Numbered from the stretch's first letter, positions 1 to 7,769 are shown. The stretch: DNA of 38,393 nt from Planctomycetota bacterium (GCA_021819825.1 JAKAEZ010000024.1:1-38393); one strand, 5' to 3'. Numbers and translations: made by a program. The notes: generated from the letters alone by a model not told the origin.

Positions 1-61
1 ACACGAAGACGATCCCGATCCCGCTGACTTGTCATCAGTAATTCCTCTTGGCACATAACAT

Positions 62-119
62 CCTCTTTTTCTAAAAGAGGACATTTTAACTTTGGCCAAA
101 CAGGACATTACAACTTTGG
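62..119. repeat. Hairpin plus two imperfect direct repeats, possible insertion-sequence end
   Basis: Arms 62-69 and 73-80 form a perfect 8-bp hairpin with a 3-nt loop. It leads directly into two near-identical 18-mers at 78-95 and 102-119 (16 of 18 bases equal, period 24), each reading AGGACATT-N2-AACTTTGG. Short spaced repeats of this kind are typical of the termini of some insertion sequences, for example the IS21 group, but no transposase gene is present in the window at this place. The IS assignment is a guess; the repeats themselves are read directly from the sequence. Confidence 0.4.
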
Positions 120-154
120 TATGACAGGCGTTTGCGGCCAACCCCGCGGGGCGG

Positions 155-244
155 GGGCCAGGGGGCCGTGGGCTTTGGCGCTCGTCGTCAATGTATGTTC
201 CCATACACAATCCTCCTCGCTTCGCGCCCACAGCCCCCTGGCCC
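155..244. repeat. Long imperfect hairpin between genes
   Basis: Arms 155-173 and 226-244 are inverted repeats of 19 bases with one mismatch and a 52-nt loop. The loop contains a smaller AT-rich hairpin near 193-210. It lies just 3' of the GT87-like gene, so it may act in 3' end formation, but there is no T-tract. The GC-rich foot with a structured loop resembles a dispersed intergenic repeat more than a simple terminator. Confidence 0.5.
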
Positions 245-261
245 TCCGTCAATCCTAATAT

Positions 262-1554
262 TTAGGCGTGACAGAGCACTAGGTACTGGGCATTGTCCGT
301 AAATCGGGCAGTCAGAATGACGGCGGCCAGCGTCAGCGACGACCAGAGTACGACATCCACCGTGTCAATGTAATGGCGGCCATTGGGGCCTAATACTCTG
401 GCAAATTCTGACGTCCAAAGCATGAGAAACGCGGTCAGACTTAGCGCTATCCAGGCAAATTTGCGGCTCGATCGGACCGCAAACGTGTCCTCGGCAATCA
501 TCCCCACCGCCATGAGCGCAAAAATGAGCGTGACATAATGCGGTACCCAGGTACGCTCCGAAGCCCAGAGCATGAACATGCCAACACACGCAATTTCCAT
601 GGCGTAGCGGCGGGTGCGCAGGCTGGGTAATTTTTTCCGTGCCCACCAGATGCCGCCAAACGCGATGATGAGCACAATAATCCGGCCGATCAGATGGGCG
701 GTTTTTTGCGGCAGGCGAATCAGCGTTAAATAATGATTGTGCACCACGCCGTTGTGCATGGTTTTCCATGCGGGAACATGGGCAAATAGTCGCAGAATAA
801 ACTCCGGAATCGACTCGCCATTACCAAATTTAATTTTGTCATGCAGAATATAGGGAGCAATCATGATATGGCCCCATTGGCCCAGCCAGGTGATGTTCTG
901 ACTCCAGCCGAAAAAAATCGCGGGAACCAGGAATATCCATATCCCGATGCCCCCAACAATCGCTGCGCCGATGATCCAGCGCCGGCGATAAAGAAAATAG
1001 GCGAGAAACGCCAGCGGTGTCACCTTGATGCATATTGCCATGGCAACCAGAAGGCCGGCAGCTACGTCGCCTCCCAGAGATTCTTCCTGCGCCATCCACA
1101 ATCCGGCCGCCAGGGGCAGGAGCATCAGTAAATTCATCTGCCCTTCCTGGATATCCCCGATGACCGGAAAAAACCACCCCGCCCCAATCAGCAGCAGCGC
1201 GCCGGGCAGCACGTTACCTCCGCCTCGGCGAATAATAGATAGTGCCAGAAGAAAAATCGGGACAAAGAAAAACGGTTTGCAGATAACCCATGCCGCCTGC
1301 GCGTCGGGGCGGGATAAAAGCGTAAAAGGGGCCACGAACAACATCGCAAATGGCGGCAATGGAAAGCGATCACTGCGATAAGGCTTATGATCATGAATAA
1401 ACAGCGGGACGGTTTTCATGTAGGAATCAAAGGCGTCAATATGCTTTTGACGAGTCATTTCGTGGGCGATTTTATGATGGGCCTGTACCGCCAGAACAAT
1501 CGTGGCTATGGCAATAACTACCAGGGTAATAGTTAGAATCATTCGTCGGGTCAT
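262..1554 (-). CDS. GT87-like (DUF2029) polytopic membrane glycosyltransferase
   Basis: A 430-residue, very hydrophobic protein with about ten predicted membrane helices, the first at residues 5-23. The first outer loop carries an Asp-rich stretch followed by a Pro-rich 'PLPPFAMLF' segment. Further on are 'EGQMNLL' and 'AICIKVTPLAF', both typical of the GT-C fold GT87/DUF2029 family, which uses polyprenyl-phosphate sugars on the outer side of the inner membrane. It starts 27 nt after the stop of the Kdo hydroxylase gene on the same strand, so the two probably form an operon concerned with the cell envelope. Its last codons (YLVLCHA) are encoded by a 15-bp sequence that recurs at 23645, so the C-terminus may have been rewritten by a repeat. 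The sugar and acceptor cannot be read from sequence. Confidence 0.72.
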   Translation of the reverse strand: MTRRMILTITLVVIAIATIVLAVQAHHKIAHEMTRQKHIDAFDSYMKTVPLFIHDHKPYRSDRFPLPPFAMLFVAPFTLLSRPDAQAAWVICKPFFFVPIFLLALSIIRRGGGNVLPGALLLIGAGWFFPVIGDIQEGQMNLLMLLPLAAGLWMAQEESLGGDVAAGLLVAMAICIKVTPLAFLAYFLYRRRWIIGAAIVGGIGIWIFLVPAIFFGWSQNITWLGQWGHIMIAPYILHDKIKFGNGESIPEFILRLFAHVPAWKTMHNGVVHNHYLTLIRLPQKTAHLIGRIIVLIIAFGGIWWARKKLPSLRTRRYAMEIACVGMFMLWASERTWVPHYVTLIFALMAVGMIAEDTFAVRSSRKFAWIALSLTAFLMLWTSEFARVLGPNGRHYIDTVDVVLWSSLTLAAVILTARFTDNAQYLVLCHA

Positions 1555-1581
1555 AGAGTTCCAATAGTTGTTTTTGAGGTG

Positions 1582-2463
1582 TCAAACCAGGGTTTTTCCC
1601 ATGATTCCTTCCAATACCCGCAGTGGTGATTTTTCCGGATTTTTCATCGCTTGGACCGGAAGCAGGTAGGTTTGCTCCAATAAATACTGCCCGGCATCCA
1701 CCGCGTGCAGTACTTCATCCGTAAAGCAGGTCCACGTACAGTGAGGTGGAAAAACAAACGGGGTTTGGGGGGCGGTTTTTTGATACTGCTCATCCATTTT
1801 CCCCTGATCATGGAGTTGCAGCATGAAGTGGTCGTACGCGGTTCGGGGGCTGCGGGTAATGCGCAACAGGTACATCAACTCCCGGGATCCGGGGATCGGC
1901 GCTTTGAGGCGGGGAACGAACTTTTTGGCGAAATCCGCGAAAGGTTCACCAATGCGCCAATCGCGACCTTTGCCTTCGGGATTGACGTTGCAGAATATCC
2001 GGATAATGCGTTTCCCGCCGACGGGCCGGGCCGGGAATTGATCCGGGTGCAGTCGCGTATCATCTTTGGTTACTTTGCTGGCCCGGCCCTTGATTTCCAC
2101 GGGGCGGTAGCTGGTGCGCATACGCAGCAGAGCTGATTTGTATTGGGGAAACAACCCCTGCATGAGCGTGAGGGTGCTTTCTGAATAGCGCTTTAGCAAT
2201 GCCGCTAATTCCCGTTGTGCCGCATCATCGCCTTCCATGCCTTGAATGCGGCCGCTGCGATGGTCATAACTGATGTTTTTGGCCCCTCCATTGCTCCACA
2301 CCGGGGTAAGAAACTTTTGTTCTTCCGGCGTGAACGCAAAATCCAGCCTGGGCAGATAAACCACATTACCCGATTCCATCGCCGCGGTGGCCCCATTCTG
2401 CTGGTCTGCGGAAAATGGCCCGCTCCAATGGGTTAAGTCAACGTTATAAATTCGATCCGTCAT
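1582..2463 (-). CDS. kdoO: Kdo hydroxylase, Fe(II)/2-oxoglutarate dioxygenase family
   Basis: This 293-residue protein resembles KdoO, which hydroxylates the 3-deoxy-manno-octulosonic acid of the lipopolysaccharide core in a reaction needing Fe(II), O2 and 2-oxoglutarate. Visible family marks are the metal-binding HPD motif (His139, Asp141) inside 'TRLHPDQFPARPVGGKR', a likely third ligand His253 in 'DEVLHAVDAGQY', and the conserved 'YDHFMLQLHD' around residue 211. There is no signal peptide, so it should act in the cytoplasm. Start: ATG with a GGAG ribosome site 7 nt upstream. It is the first gene of a probable operon with the GT87-like transferase. The presence of KdoO implies a Kdo-containing outer-membrane glycolipid, which fits planctomycetes that keep lipid A genes. 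Confidence 0.8.
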   Translation of the reverse strand: MTDRIYNVDLTHWSGPFSADQQNGATAAMESGNVVYLPRLDFAFTPEEQKFLTPVWSNGGAKNISYDHRSGRIQGMEGDDAAQRELAALLKRYSESTLTLMQGLFPQYKSALLRMRTSYRPVEIKGRASKVTKDDTRLHPDQFPARPVGGKRIIRIFCNVNPEGKGRDWRIGEPFADFAKKFVPRLKAPIPGSRELMYLLRITRSPRTAYDHFMLQLHDQGKMDEQYQKTAPQTPFVFPPHCTWTCFTDEVLHAVDAGQYLLEQTYLLPVQAMKNPEKSPLRVLEGIMGKTLV

Positions 2464-2597
2464 AATTCGCTCCGCGTTATCAGTAACCTAATCCGGGTCA
2501 TCGCAGCCCCGGCCATGAGTCGGACAGCCTCCTGGGGGCCGCAACTTTGCCGGTAGCATACCGCAGAAGTGGCGGAACATTCCACTGGCACAAGGAA

Positions 2598-2646
2598 CCT
2601 GTCCGAGTAATCGCCGGGTCGCATTCCCGGCCATTACTCGGACAGG
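2598..2646. repeat. 14-bp perfect inverted repeat, dispersed family
   Basis: Arms 2598-2611 and 2633-2646 are perfectly complementary and end in the core ACTCGGACAG. The same core continues into a longer sequence at 23637-23659, and the distal half of that sequence recurs at 270-284. A weaker copy of the core sits near 2517. The spacing and dispersion indicate an intergenic repeat; its 3' position to no gene argues against a dedicated terminator. Confidence 0.6.
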
Positions 2647-2696
2647 CTTCAAGGATTCTTTCCCGACACTGCGAAGTGAAGCATGGGTAAAACGGT

Positions 2697-2763
2697 TTTG
2701 CGCTGATAGTAAAAAGATTTGCGCTGTACGTAGTGGCCGGGGAGCGAGGACGTCATTTAAAAT
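2697..2763. promoter_or_regulatory. Orphan operator and promoter-like element
   Basis: TTTGCGCT occurs at 2697-2704 and 2718-2725, a period of exactly 21 bp (two helical turns). This is the same as in the xylR/pseudopilin divergent promoter. A -10-like TAAAAT lies at 2758-2763, 61 bp from the first repeat; the -10 of the pseudopilin promoter is 60 bp from its first repeat. No recognisable gene follows on either strand. Confidence 0.5.
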
Positions 2764-2950
2764 GTTGTCTAAATTTACGCGCCCGCGATTCCGTTATGTG
2801 GCTGTGGCGGCCGGAGGGATGTCGCGATCTTCAAGAGCGCAGATTGCGGCGGAAGCTGAGATTGTTTCTCGCTCCCGCGGACCGCGTGAATTTTTCAGAT
2901 GCCTCACCGCCCGCTGCGCTACACATTAATATTCATAAACGCAATTTAGC

Positions 2951-3145
2951 CTGACGCGGCAGCGTCATGGTTCGAGGCGGAATGCGGTGACAAAAGATAT
3001 TCGTGATCCAATGCGGCCAGGAAGATACCAAGTCTACCCACGGCCAACTGACGCGGCAGCGTCATGGTTCGAGGCGGAAAGCGGCCACGGAAAAAATTGG
3101 ATTCCCGTTGCGGCAGGGAAGATACCACGAACACCCACGGCAAAC
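2951..3145. repeat. Diverged tandem duplication, unit about 97 bp
   Basis: A 32-bp block is repeated exactly at 2951-2982 and 3048-3079. Each copy is followed about 70 bp later by a related 'GAAGATACCA...ACCCACGGC' block (from 3021 and from 3119). The middle parts have diverged. The units therefore look like one old tandem duplication of about 97 bp. No open frame spans both copies in a protein-like way. Confidence 0.6.
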
Positions 3146-3284
3146 ACCCCCGGCCAAATAACATGCCGGCCCGGATGAATGACGCGGATCGCAACGCGGA
3201 ACAAATGGTTCCTTACCACAGCGCCCAATGTGCCAATCGCGCCGATAAGGAATATTTCAGGAAATCAGGTCGCTTCTCGACTCC

Positions 3285-3308
3285 AGCTCAACGCTTCCGC
3301 GTTGAGCT
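3285..3308. repeat. Perfect 10-bp hairpin, related to a copy at 35641
   Basis: AGCTCAACGC, loop TTCC, then its exact complement. It lies 33 nt past the stop of the minus-strand gene ending at 3341. A related 8-bp hairpin with a 4-nt loop sits at 35641-35660 in a similar flanking context (shared 'GTGCCAAT-C/T-GCGCCG' upstream), just 3' of ispH. No T-tract follows, so it is a 3'-end-associated repeat rather than a classical terminator. Confidence 0.55.
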
Positions 3309-3340
3309 AATGGCGCATCCCGGTTGGAGTAGGGGGGGCG

Positions 3341-3889
3341 TCAGGGCAGACATGGTTTGGCATGGCTGCCGCCCGGGCACTGCGACGCTGCCTTAATTAA
3401 CGCCATTCCTTTGAAGCTCATTGCCGGAATCCATGGCGAACCTTTGGCCGGGAGCCGCACGAGCCGACCTGCGGCTGCCGCCAGCCTTAACTGCGGGATT
3501 TCTGCCGCGTGTTGGCTCTTTTCCATGGGAGTGGCATTCGCAGGTAATGCTTGGGATTCTGCGGTTATTGCGGCCCTTGCCTCTTGGTTATATTTGATGA
3601 GGTATGCCACTTTTTTATCGCCACAGGTTGTACAAGTCAGCATAAATGCGCGCACCAGTGTATCTTGGCCTGTGGCCCCTTTTAATGGTGGAATCGCACT
3701 GGCCGGCTCGGTTGTAATGCTGCCATTCGAGGTGTCATAGAAATAATAACTCGTTGGTGCGGCCACAACGCTCGCCGGTTTTAACTCCCACGCAAGCAGT
3801 CCAACCGCCACGCAGACCAGAACGATGCCGCCGATGACAAATGGTTTCTGGTTCTGGTTGATCTTTTCCCGAATGCTCTGGAATAACAT
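3341..3889 (-). CDS. Small single-pass membrane protein with CxxC motif, function unknown
   Basis: I do not recognise a named family. The 182-residue protein has a short basic N-terminus, one membrane helix at about residues 20-36, and a soluble part rich in Ala. A 'LTCTTCGDKK' segment holds Cys-x-x-Cys, which could bind a metal or form a redox pair. The tail ends in a Cys/Pro-rich stretch with two further cysteines. An AAAGG ribosome site lies about 9 nt before the ATG. It begins 42 nt after the stop of the XylR-like regulator on the same strand, so the two are probably co-transcribed and it may be part of the same sugar response. The opposite strand also has an open frame (3357-3740), but that one lacks a ribosome site. 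Confidence 0.65.
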   Translation of the reverse strand: MLFQSIREKINQNQKPFVIGGIVLVCVAVGLLAWELKPASVVAAPTSYYFYDTSNGSITTEPASAIPPLKGATGQDTLVRAFMLTCTTCGDKKVAYLIKYNQEARAAITAESQALPANATPMEKSQHAAEIPQLRLAAAAGRLVRLPAKGSPWIPAMSFKGMALIKAASQCPGGSHAKPCLP

Positions 3890-3931
3890 AATGAAAATCC
3901 TTTCAGAAAAGATGATTTTACCAACAGGGTA

Positions 3932-5194
3932 TCAGAACGATATTGCCTGTCCGCTGTTATTACGTCGATAAGCGGATGGGGTCACTCCCGCAATCCGTTT
4001 GAACATGACATTAAATACTGTTTCACTGCGAAATCCTGATTCTTCGGCAATTTTCCACATGGGCTTATCAGATTCGATAATCAGTTGTCGGGCGCGATCC
4101 ACGTGGGCCCGCCATATCTCATCCTGAAGCGTGGAACGCGTTAATGCCTTAAAGCGCATTTCCAGGCTGCGGCGTGATACCAGCACCTTGGCCAGCACAT
4201 CATCAATATGGATCGGCTCATGGGCATGAGTGCGGATAAATCTGTATGCCTCGGCCACATCCGAATCCTCATAGGCGGTAACATCCGTGGATTCGCGCTG
4301 CACCACGGGCAGCGGAGCAACAAAAATCGGTTTTTGAGGTGCGGCTTTTCCTAACATGATATTGTTTAATGTCTGGGCCGCCTGGCGGGCCACCAATCGA
4401 CCGTTAAGCGGAATGCTGGTGAGGCGCGGTACACTCATCATGCACACCCATAAGCAGTTGTCCACACCGCACACCGCAATGTCATTGGGAACCGCAAAGC
4501 CGTCCTCGCCGGCTATGCGTATGGCTTCATAGGCAAAGCGATCCATACAGGTAAATAGTGCGATGGGCTTGGGGAGATTTTTTAGCCAGTTTCGCAATTC
4601 AATCTGCTGTTCATCATTTTGAAACCGCCACCAGTCCGGCACAGTATTTTCATATACATGGACCTGAAACCCCAGTGCTTTGAGTGTGGCCAGGTAACCG
4701 GCCCGGCGGAGAATTTCCCAGGGAAAGGTTGTTGCTTCACACATGCCGTAGTAACCAAACGTTCGAAATCCCTTGCTCGCCAAGTGCTCTGCCGCCTGCA
4801 CACCCACCGCGTAATCATCCGGAATCACCTGAACGAACGGGGTTTTTTCCTGAAAGTGGGGGGTGGCAACCACTGGAATGTTTGCCTGCTCCAGGGCGAT
4901 GAGCGTCTCGGGGTCATCCCAGTGGCCGATGATGGCTCCGTCAATGCGCCCCGCCGCAATATCCTGCGGGCCAACTTCGCCCAAAGTGGCAATCAGCGTG
5001 CGCCAATTCCCTGCTTCAGCCGCGAAGCTGGCAATTTCCATCGCCGCCTGCTCGCTATAAACTCCAATTTCACGGGACAAATATGCTATGCGCAGTTTCT
5101 CCCGTAATTTACCGGCGTGCCCCAGTACCTTACCGGTTTGCTTTTTTTTGCGTCCACTATTTTTCATGTGGGGCATTGTATAGGGAGAATCCAT
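3932..5194 (-). CDS. XylR-type transcriptional regulator (sugar-binding domain plus AraC helix-turn-helix)
   Basis: A 420-residue regulator with two parts. Residues about 35-300 form a LacI/periplasmic-binding-like sensor ('LRIAYLSREIGVYSEQ', 'IDGAIIGHW', 'GFRTFGYYG', 'DIAVCGVDN'). Residues about 310-415 form an AraC-type double helix-turn-helix ending in 'ESGFRSETVFNVMFKRIAG'. This is the layout of E. coli XylR, which binds xylose and activates from direct repeats; the actual sugar here is unknown. The direct repeats at 5206-5238 start 12 bp before the chosen ATG, so it likely controls itself and the divergent pseudopilin gene. No good ribosome site precedes the ATG at 5194; ATGs at codons 7 and 10 are alternatives. 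It is followed by the small CxxC membrane protein gene. Confidence 0.85.
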   Translation of the reverse strand: MDSPYTMPHMKNSGRKKKQTGKVLGHAGKLREKLRIAYLSREIGVYSEQAAMEIASFAAEAGNWRTLIATLGEVGPQDIAAGRIDGAIIGHWDDPETLIALEQANIPVVATPHFQEKTPFVQVIPDDYAVGVQAAEHLASKGFRTFGYYGMCEATTFPWEILRRAGYLATLKALGFQVHVYENTVPDWWRFQNDEQQIELRNWLKNLPKPIALFTCMDRFAYEAIRIAGEDGFAVPNDIAVCGVDNCLWVCMMSVPRLTSIPLNGRLVARQAAQTLNNIMLGKAAPQKPIFVAPLPVVQRESTDVTAYEDSDVAEAYRFIRTHAHEPIHIDDVLAKVLVSRRSLEMRFKALTRSTLQDEIWRAHVDRARQLIIESDKPMWKIAEESGFRSETVFNVMFKRIAGVTPSAYRRNNSGQAISF

Positions 5195-5205
5195 TGGCGG
5201 CGCAG

Positions 5206-5272
5206 TTTTGCGCTAACGATAAACATTTTTGCGCTAACCATTCTTGTATTGGATTTTTTGGCGGGTTATAGT
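5206..5272 (+). promoter_or_regulatory. Divergent operator and promoter for pseudopilin gene and regulator
   Basis: Two identical 12-mers, TTTTGCGCTAAC, lie at 5206-5217 and 5227-5238, period 21 bp. Right behind them is a sigma70-like promoter for the plus strand: TTGTAT (5244-5249), 17-bp spacer, TATAGT (5267-5272). A direct-repeat operator abutting the -35 box is the classical position for an AraC-family activator. The same site is just upstream of the regulator's start codon on the other strand, where it could serve autoregulation. Confidence 0.6.
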
Positions 5273-5406
5273 ATTCAATAATCGAAGAGTGGCTGATGCG
5301 GTCGCCCGCAAAATAAGTTCGCCATTTTCGCTAGAGATTGAGGATGACGAGGTGAGCCTTAAATTAACCAATGTTTCCACGGTCTTTTTTTTAAAGGGAT
5401 GACGTT

Positions 5407-6462
5407 ATGTTAGTTCCAGCAAGCTATTGTCATAAGAAGAAAGGATTCACGCTCATTGAGCTTCTGGTGGTTATCTCCATCATTGCACTCCTGATCGCCT
5501 TGTTGCTTCCAGCGCTGGCAAGAGCGAAAGCGGAGGCGAATTCGGTGGCGTGCCTGTCAAATCTAAGACAAATTGGACTGTTGGCCGTAATGTACGCGCA
5601 GGAAAACGAGGGTGTACTTCCTATTGGGCAAATGGCTCCTCCTAGTTTCTCCTTTCCCGCAGGACATCGGGGAAATCCCGCGAATACGCTTTATCCCAGC
5701 GGTAATTTCTACGACGCGGGCGATGCATACGCAACTTGGTGGACTATATTGAACACCTACGTCGAGTCTAATGTCTCAATCGCCCAAGAGTATAACGAAT
5801 ACCTTTTTCCGCAGGTATATTCCGCCGGGCAGCTTGGTGGGGGATCGGATGACCCAATTACCTCTCCGATATTCCGTGACCCTGCCGCAGCGTCCGGTGC
5901 CACTTGGCCTGTACAGGGACAATGTCACTACCAAGCCAACGAGATGTTATTTCCTCTGGAAATCAGCATGAGGGATGCAGCCGTCGGCGATAATAATTGG
6001 CCGTACGAGCAATATTACCGGCTCGCCGATCTGGGTGGCCGCGGATCGGATGTAATTATGTTTACAGACGGTCTACGCGATCCATCATTCGGTTCGTGCC
6101 AGCCGACTGACATGTGGGGTGTCTTTGACGGAAATAATATGTACCCCAACCCATCAGGCACCACCGCCCCTTATTTCGGAACCAACCCGGCAATCAATGC
6201 TAATCAAGGGATCATCCCCGGCCCCGACTACATGGGAGCCAATGTGGAATACAATGGGATGGGAACTTGGTCCAATACTTATTGGTGCAGGTGGCGACAT
6301 GGGTATGGCAATGAGCATCAAATGAATGTAGTTTTTGGCGATGGCCACTGTGGATCATTCCAATATACCTCGAACGGTGCGGCTGCGGATCTTGCGACTC
6401 CGCCGGTTAGCAACTGCCCCAAGGGAGATTGGCTTCCGACTGCTCCCGGGGGTGGAAACTAA
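5407..6462 (+). CDS. Prepilin-like protein with type II secretion N-terminus and H-X-DG C-terminus
   Basis: A 351-residue pseudopilin-like protein. After a short basic leader, the prepilin peptidase site is G13/F14 in '[13 protein letters not shown]', followed by a long hydrophobic helix to about residue 38. The C-terminal part contains '[11 protein letters not shown]', the H-X-DG mark seen in the very large planctomycete/Lentisphaera families of such proteins. An AAAGGGA ribosome site lies about 8 nt before the ATG. These proteins are usually encoded next to XylR-like regulators and sugar-degradation genes, as here, and may be surface-displayed carbohydrate-related proteins rather than true pilus parts; that role is inferred. 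It is transcribed away from the regulator from a shared control region. Confidence 0.85.
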   Translation: MLVPASYCHKKKGFTLIELLVVISIIALLIALLLPALARAKAEANSVACLSNLRQIGLLAVMYAQENEGVLPIGQMAPPSFSFPAGHRGNPANTLYPSGNFYDAGDAYATWWTILNTYVESNVSIAQEYNEYLFPQVYSAGQLGGGSDDPITSPIFRDPAAASGATWPVQGQCHYQANEMLFPLEISMRDAAVGDNNWPYEQYYRLADLGGRGSDVIMFTDGLRDPSFGSCQPTDMWGVFDGNNMYPNPSGTTAPYFGTNPAINANQGIIPGPDYMGANVEYNGMGTWSNTYWCRWRHGYGNEHQMNVVFGDGHCGSFQYTSNGAAADLATPPVSNCPKGDWLPTAPGGGN

Positions 6463-6636
6463 GGACGAATTATTGGCGAGCATTTGATGGCTCGGAATGG
6501 ACTGGCTTTAGGGTGTTGAGAAACGGAGGTGAGGTTTGTACACACCGTACATACACTAGGATCGTATTGGGGTGGAATGAAGGAATCTGATTTTACTCTC
6601 TCCTTGACGGTGCTGCGTAGTGCCGAAGAAGAGGGA

Positions 6637-6667
6637 AGAAAAGTACCATAAGTTATGGTAACTTTTT
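6637..6667 (+). promoter_or_regulatory. AT-rich hairpin directly before the ribosome site of the PEP-CTERM gene
   Basis: TACCATAA (6644-6651) and TTATGGTA (6653-6660) pair perfectly around a single base. The stem extends through AAAAG/CTTTT with one bulged base. The 3' arm ends in TTTTT, and the AGGAG ribosome site of the next gene follows at once. It could be a weak terminator between the pseudopilin and PEP-CTERM genes or an RNA element affecting translation start. Confidence 0.5.
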
Positions 6668-6680
6668 AGGAGTGAATTTT

Positions 6681-7667
6681 ATGCTAAAGAAGATGTCAAA
6701 TATTCTCATGTTATCTACTGGGGCGTCACTGGTTGGCCTAGTGGGATTTGGCGTGCAGGCTGCCCAAGCAACCGTTTTGGTTGATTCGCCATTTAATTAT
6801 ACCGTCGGATCTCCGCTTGACGGCCAGAGTAACAGCAGTGATATCGGTTTTGGAAGTGGTACCTACGGCGGTGGCATATGGTTGGGGTACCCGGGGACTC
6901 CGTCCAATCCATCAAATATTAATACCATCGGTCAACAGCTTACCTATACAGATGCCAACGGCCATTCGCTGGCGGTATCAGGCAATTCCGCGTCTATAAA
7001 TGTAACCACCACCCGCAGTGGCAGCACCAACGAAGCGTCGTACCGGGACTTGTCTGGAGAAATTGGCAATAGCGGAGCCTCGTCGGCAAGTGGATATGCG
7101 GTTACACCACCACAAACCCTTTGGATCAGCTTTATCGCCCAAGTGCCGTCATCTGAAGCCACTTCCGGCTATAATTTTGGCGGAGTTGAATTCGTTGATC
7201 AAGCCAACGGCAACAAGCAGGGGTTGTTCATGGGCCAAACCGGAACGGTCCCAGTTTGGGGAATCTCAAATGATAATGGAAGTATCTCCACAAAAGTGAC
7301 TGACCAGCCATTTACAGACAAGGCGTTTCTTGTCGCTGAAGTTATTCTTGGCGGTGCGCCCTACAATAGTGTCGCTGGCGGCAGTGCGGTAATTAACCTA
7401 TGGCAAAATCCCTTGCTGGGACCATCGGCACCGGCGACACCGGATGCTACCATTAATGATGGTGTGAACTTTCAATTTAATCAAATAGCGATGAACGCTG
7501 GCGCAACCATATCATTTGGTGAAATTCGCGTAGGCACAACTTGGGCCGACGTGGCACCAATTTCAACTCCGGAGCCAACTCCCGTGGCGCTCCTCGGAAT
7601 TGCTGGTGTTGCCAGCCTGCTTTTATGTCGCAGGAAGCGGTCATCAATCCACGCAATTAATTCCTGA
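6681..7667 (+). CDS. PEP-CTERM sorting domain surface protein
   Basis: A 328-residue exported protein, function otherwise unknown. It has an N-terminal signal peptide (to about residue 31, ending near 'VQAAQA'), a Gly/Ser/Asn-rich beta-type middle, and the C-terminal anchor 'STPEPTPVALLGIAGVASL' followed by a basic 'CRRKR' tail. This is the PEP-CTERM signal handled by exosortase-type systems in planctomycetes. The start was taken at the ATG at 6681, because TAGGAG lies 7 nt before it; the GTG at 6672 overlaps that ribosome site. The middle resembles lectin-like or concanavalin-type sheets in composition, which would suit a sugar-binding surface protein, but no motif proves it. It ends in a strong terminator. 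Confidence 0.82.
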   Translation: MLKKMSNILMLSTGASLVGLVGFGVQAAQATVLVDSPFNYTVGSPLDGQSNSSDIGFGSGTYGGGIWLGYPGTPSNPSNINTIGQQLTYTDANGHSLAVSGNSASINVTTTRSGSTNEASYRDLSGEIGNSGASSASGYAVTPPQTLWISFIAQVPSSEATSGYNFGGVEFVDQANGNKQGLFMGQTGTVPVWGISNDNGSISTKVTDQPFTDKAFLVAEVILGGAPYNSVAGGSAVINLWQNPLLGPSAPATPDATINDGVNFQFNQIAMNAGATISFGEIRVGTTWADVAPISTPEPTPVALLGIAGVASLLLCRRKRSSIHAINS

Positions 7668-7685
7668 TTTCAGATAGCCTTCCCA

Positions 7686-7730
7686 AAGCCGGCCGCCCCT
7701 GTGCAAAGGTGGGGCGGCTGGCTTGTTTTA
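7686..7730 (+). terminator. Rho-independent terminator
   Basis: Arms 7686-7699 and 7711-7724 form a 14-bp GC-rich stem with one G-T wobble and an 11-nt loop. A short T-rich tail (TGTTTTA) follows. It begins 18 nt after the stop codon of the PEP-CTERM gene and separates that unit from the glycoside hydrolase cluster. Confidence 0.85.
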
Positions 7731-7769
7731 TTACCTGATTTATTCAATCACACGCTGAGTTGCCTCTAA

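Larger units (their letters stand above)
2464..3340. other. Gene-poor region with repeats and an orphan operator
   Basis: No convincing gene lies in these 877 bases. Short open frames here lack ribosome sites and protein-like composition. The region holds an inverted repeat (2598-2646), an orphan copy of the TTTGCGCT operator (2697-2725), a diverged tandem duplication (2951-3145) and a perfect hairpin (3285-3308), all listed separately. It may be the scar of a lost regulator-target gene pair. Confidence 0.6.

Noticed and set aside
2733-2954. Plus-strand open frame after the orphan operator
   Set aside because: No ribosome site, Arg/Cys-rich sequence, and its start precedes the -10-like box.
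2951-3080. GGTTCGA blocks that look like a tRNA T-arm
   Set aside because: The flanks do not pair into a T-stem and no acceptor or anticodon arm can be drawn; the block is part of the tandem duplication.
3357-3740. Plus-strand open frame opposite the CxxC membrane protein
   Set aside because: No ribosome site; the minus-strand frame has a good one, a membrane helix and operon context.
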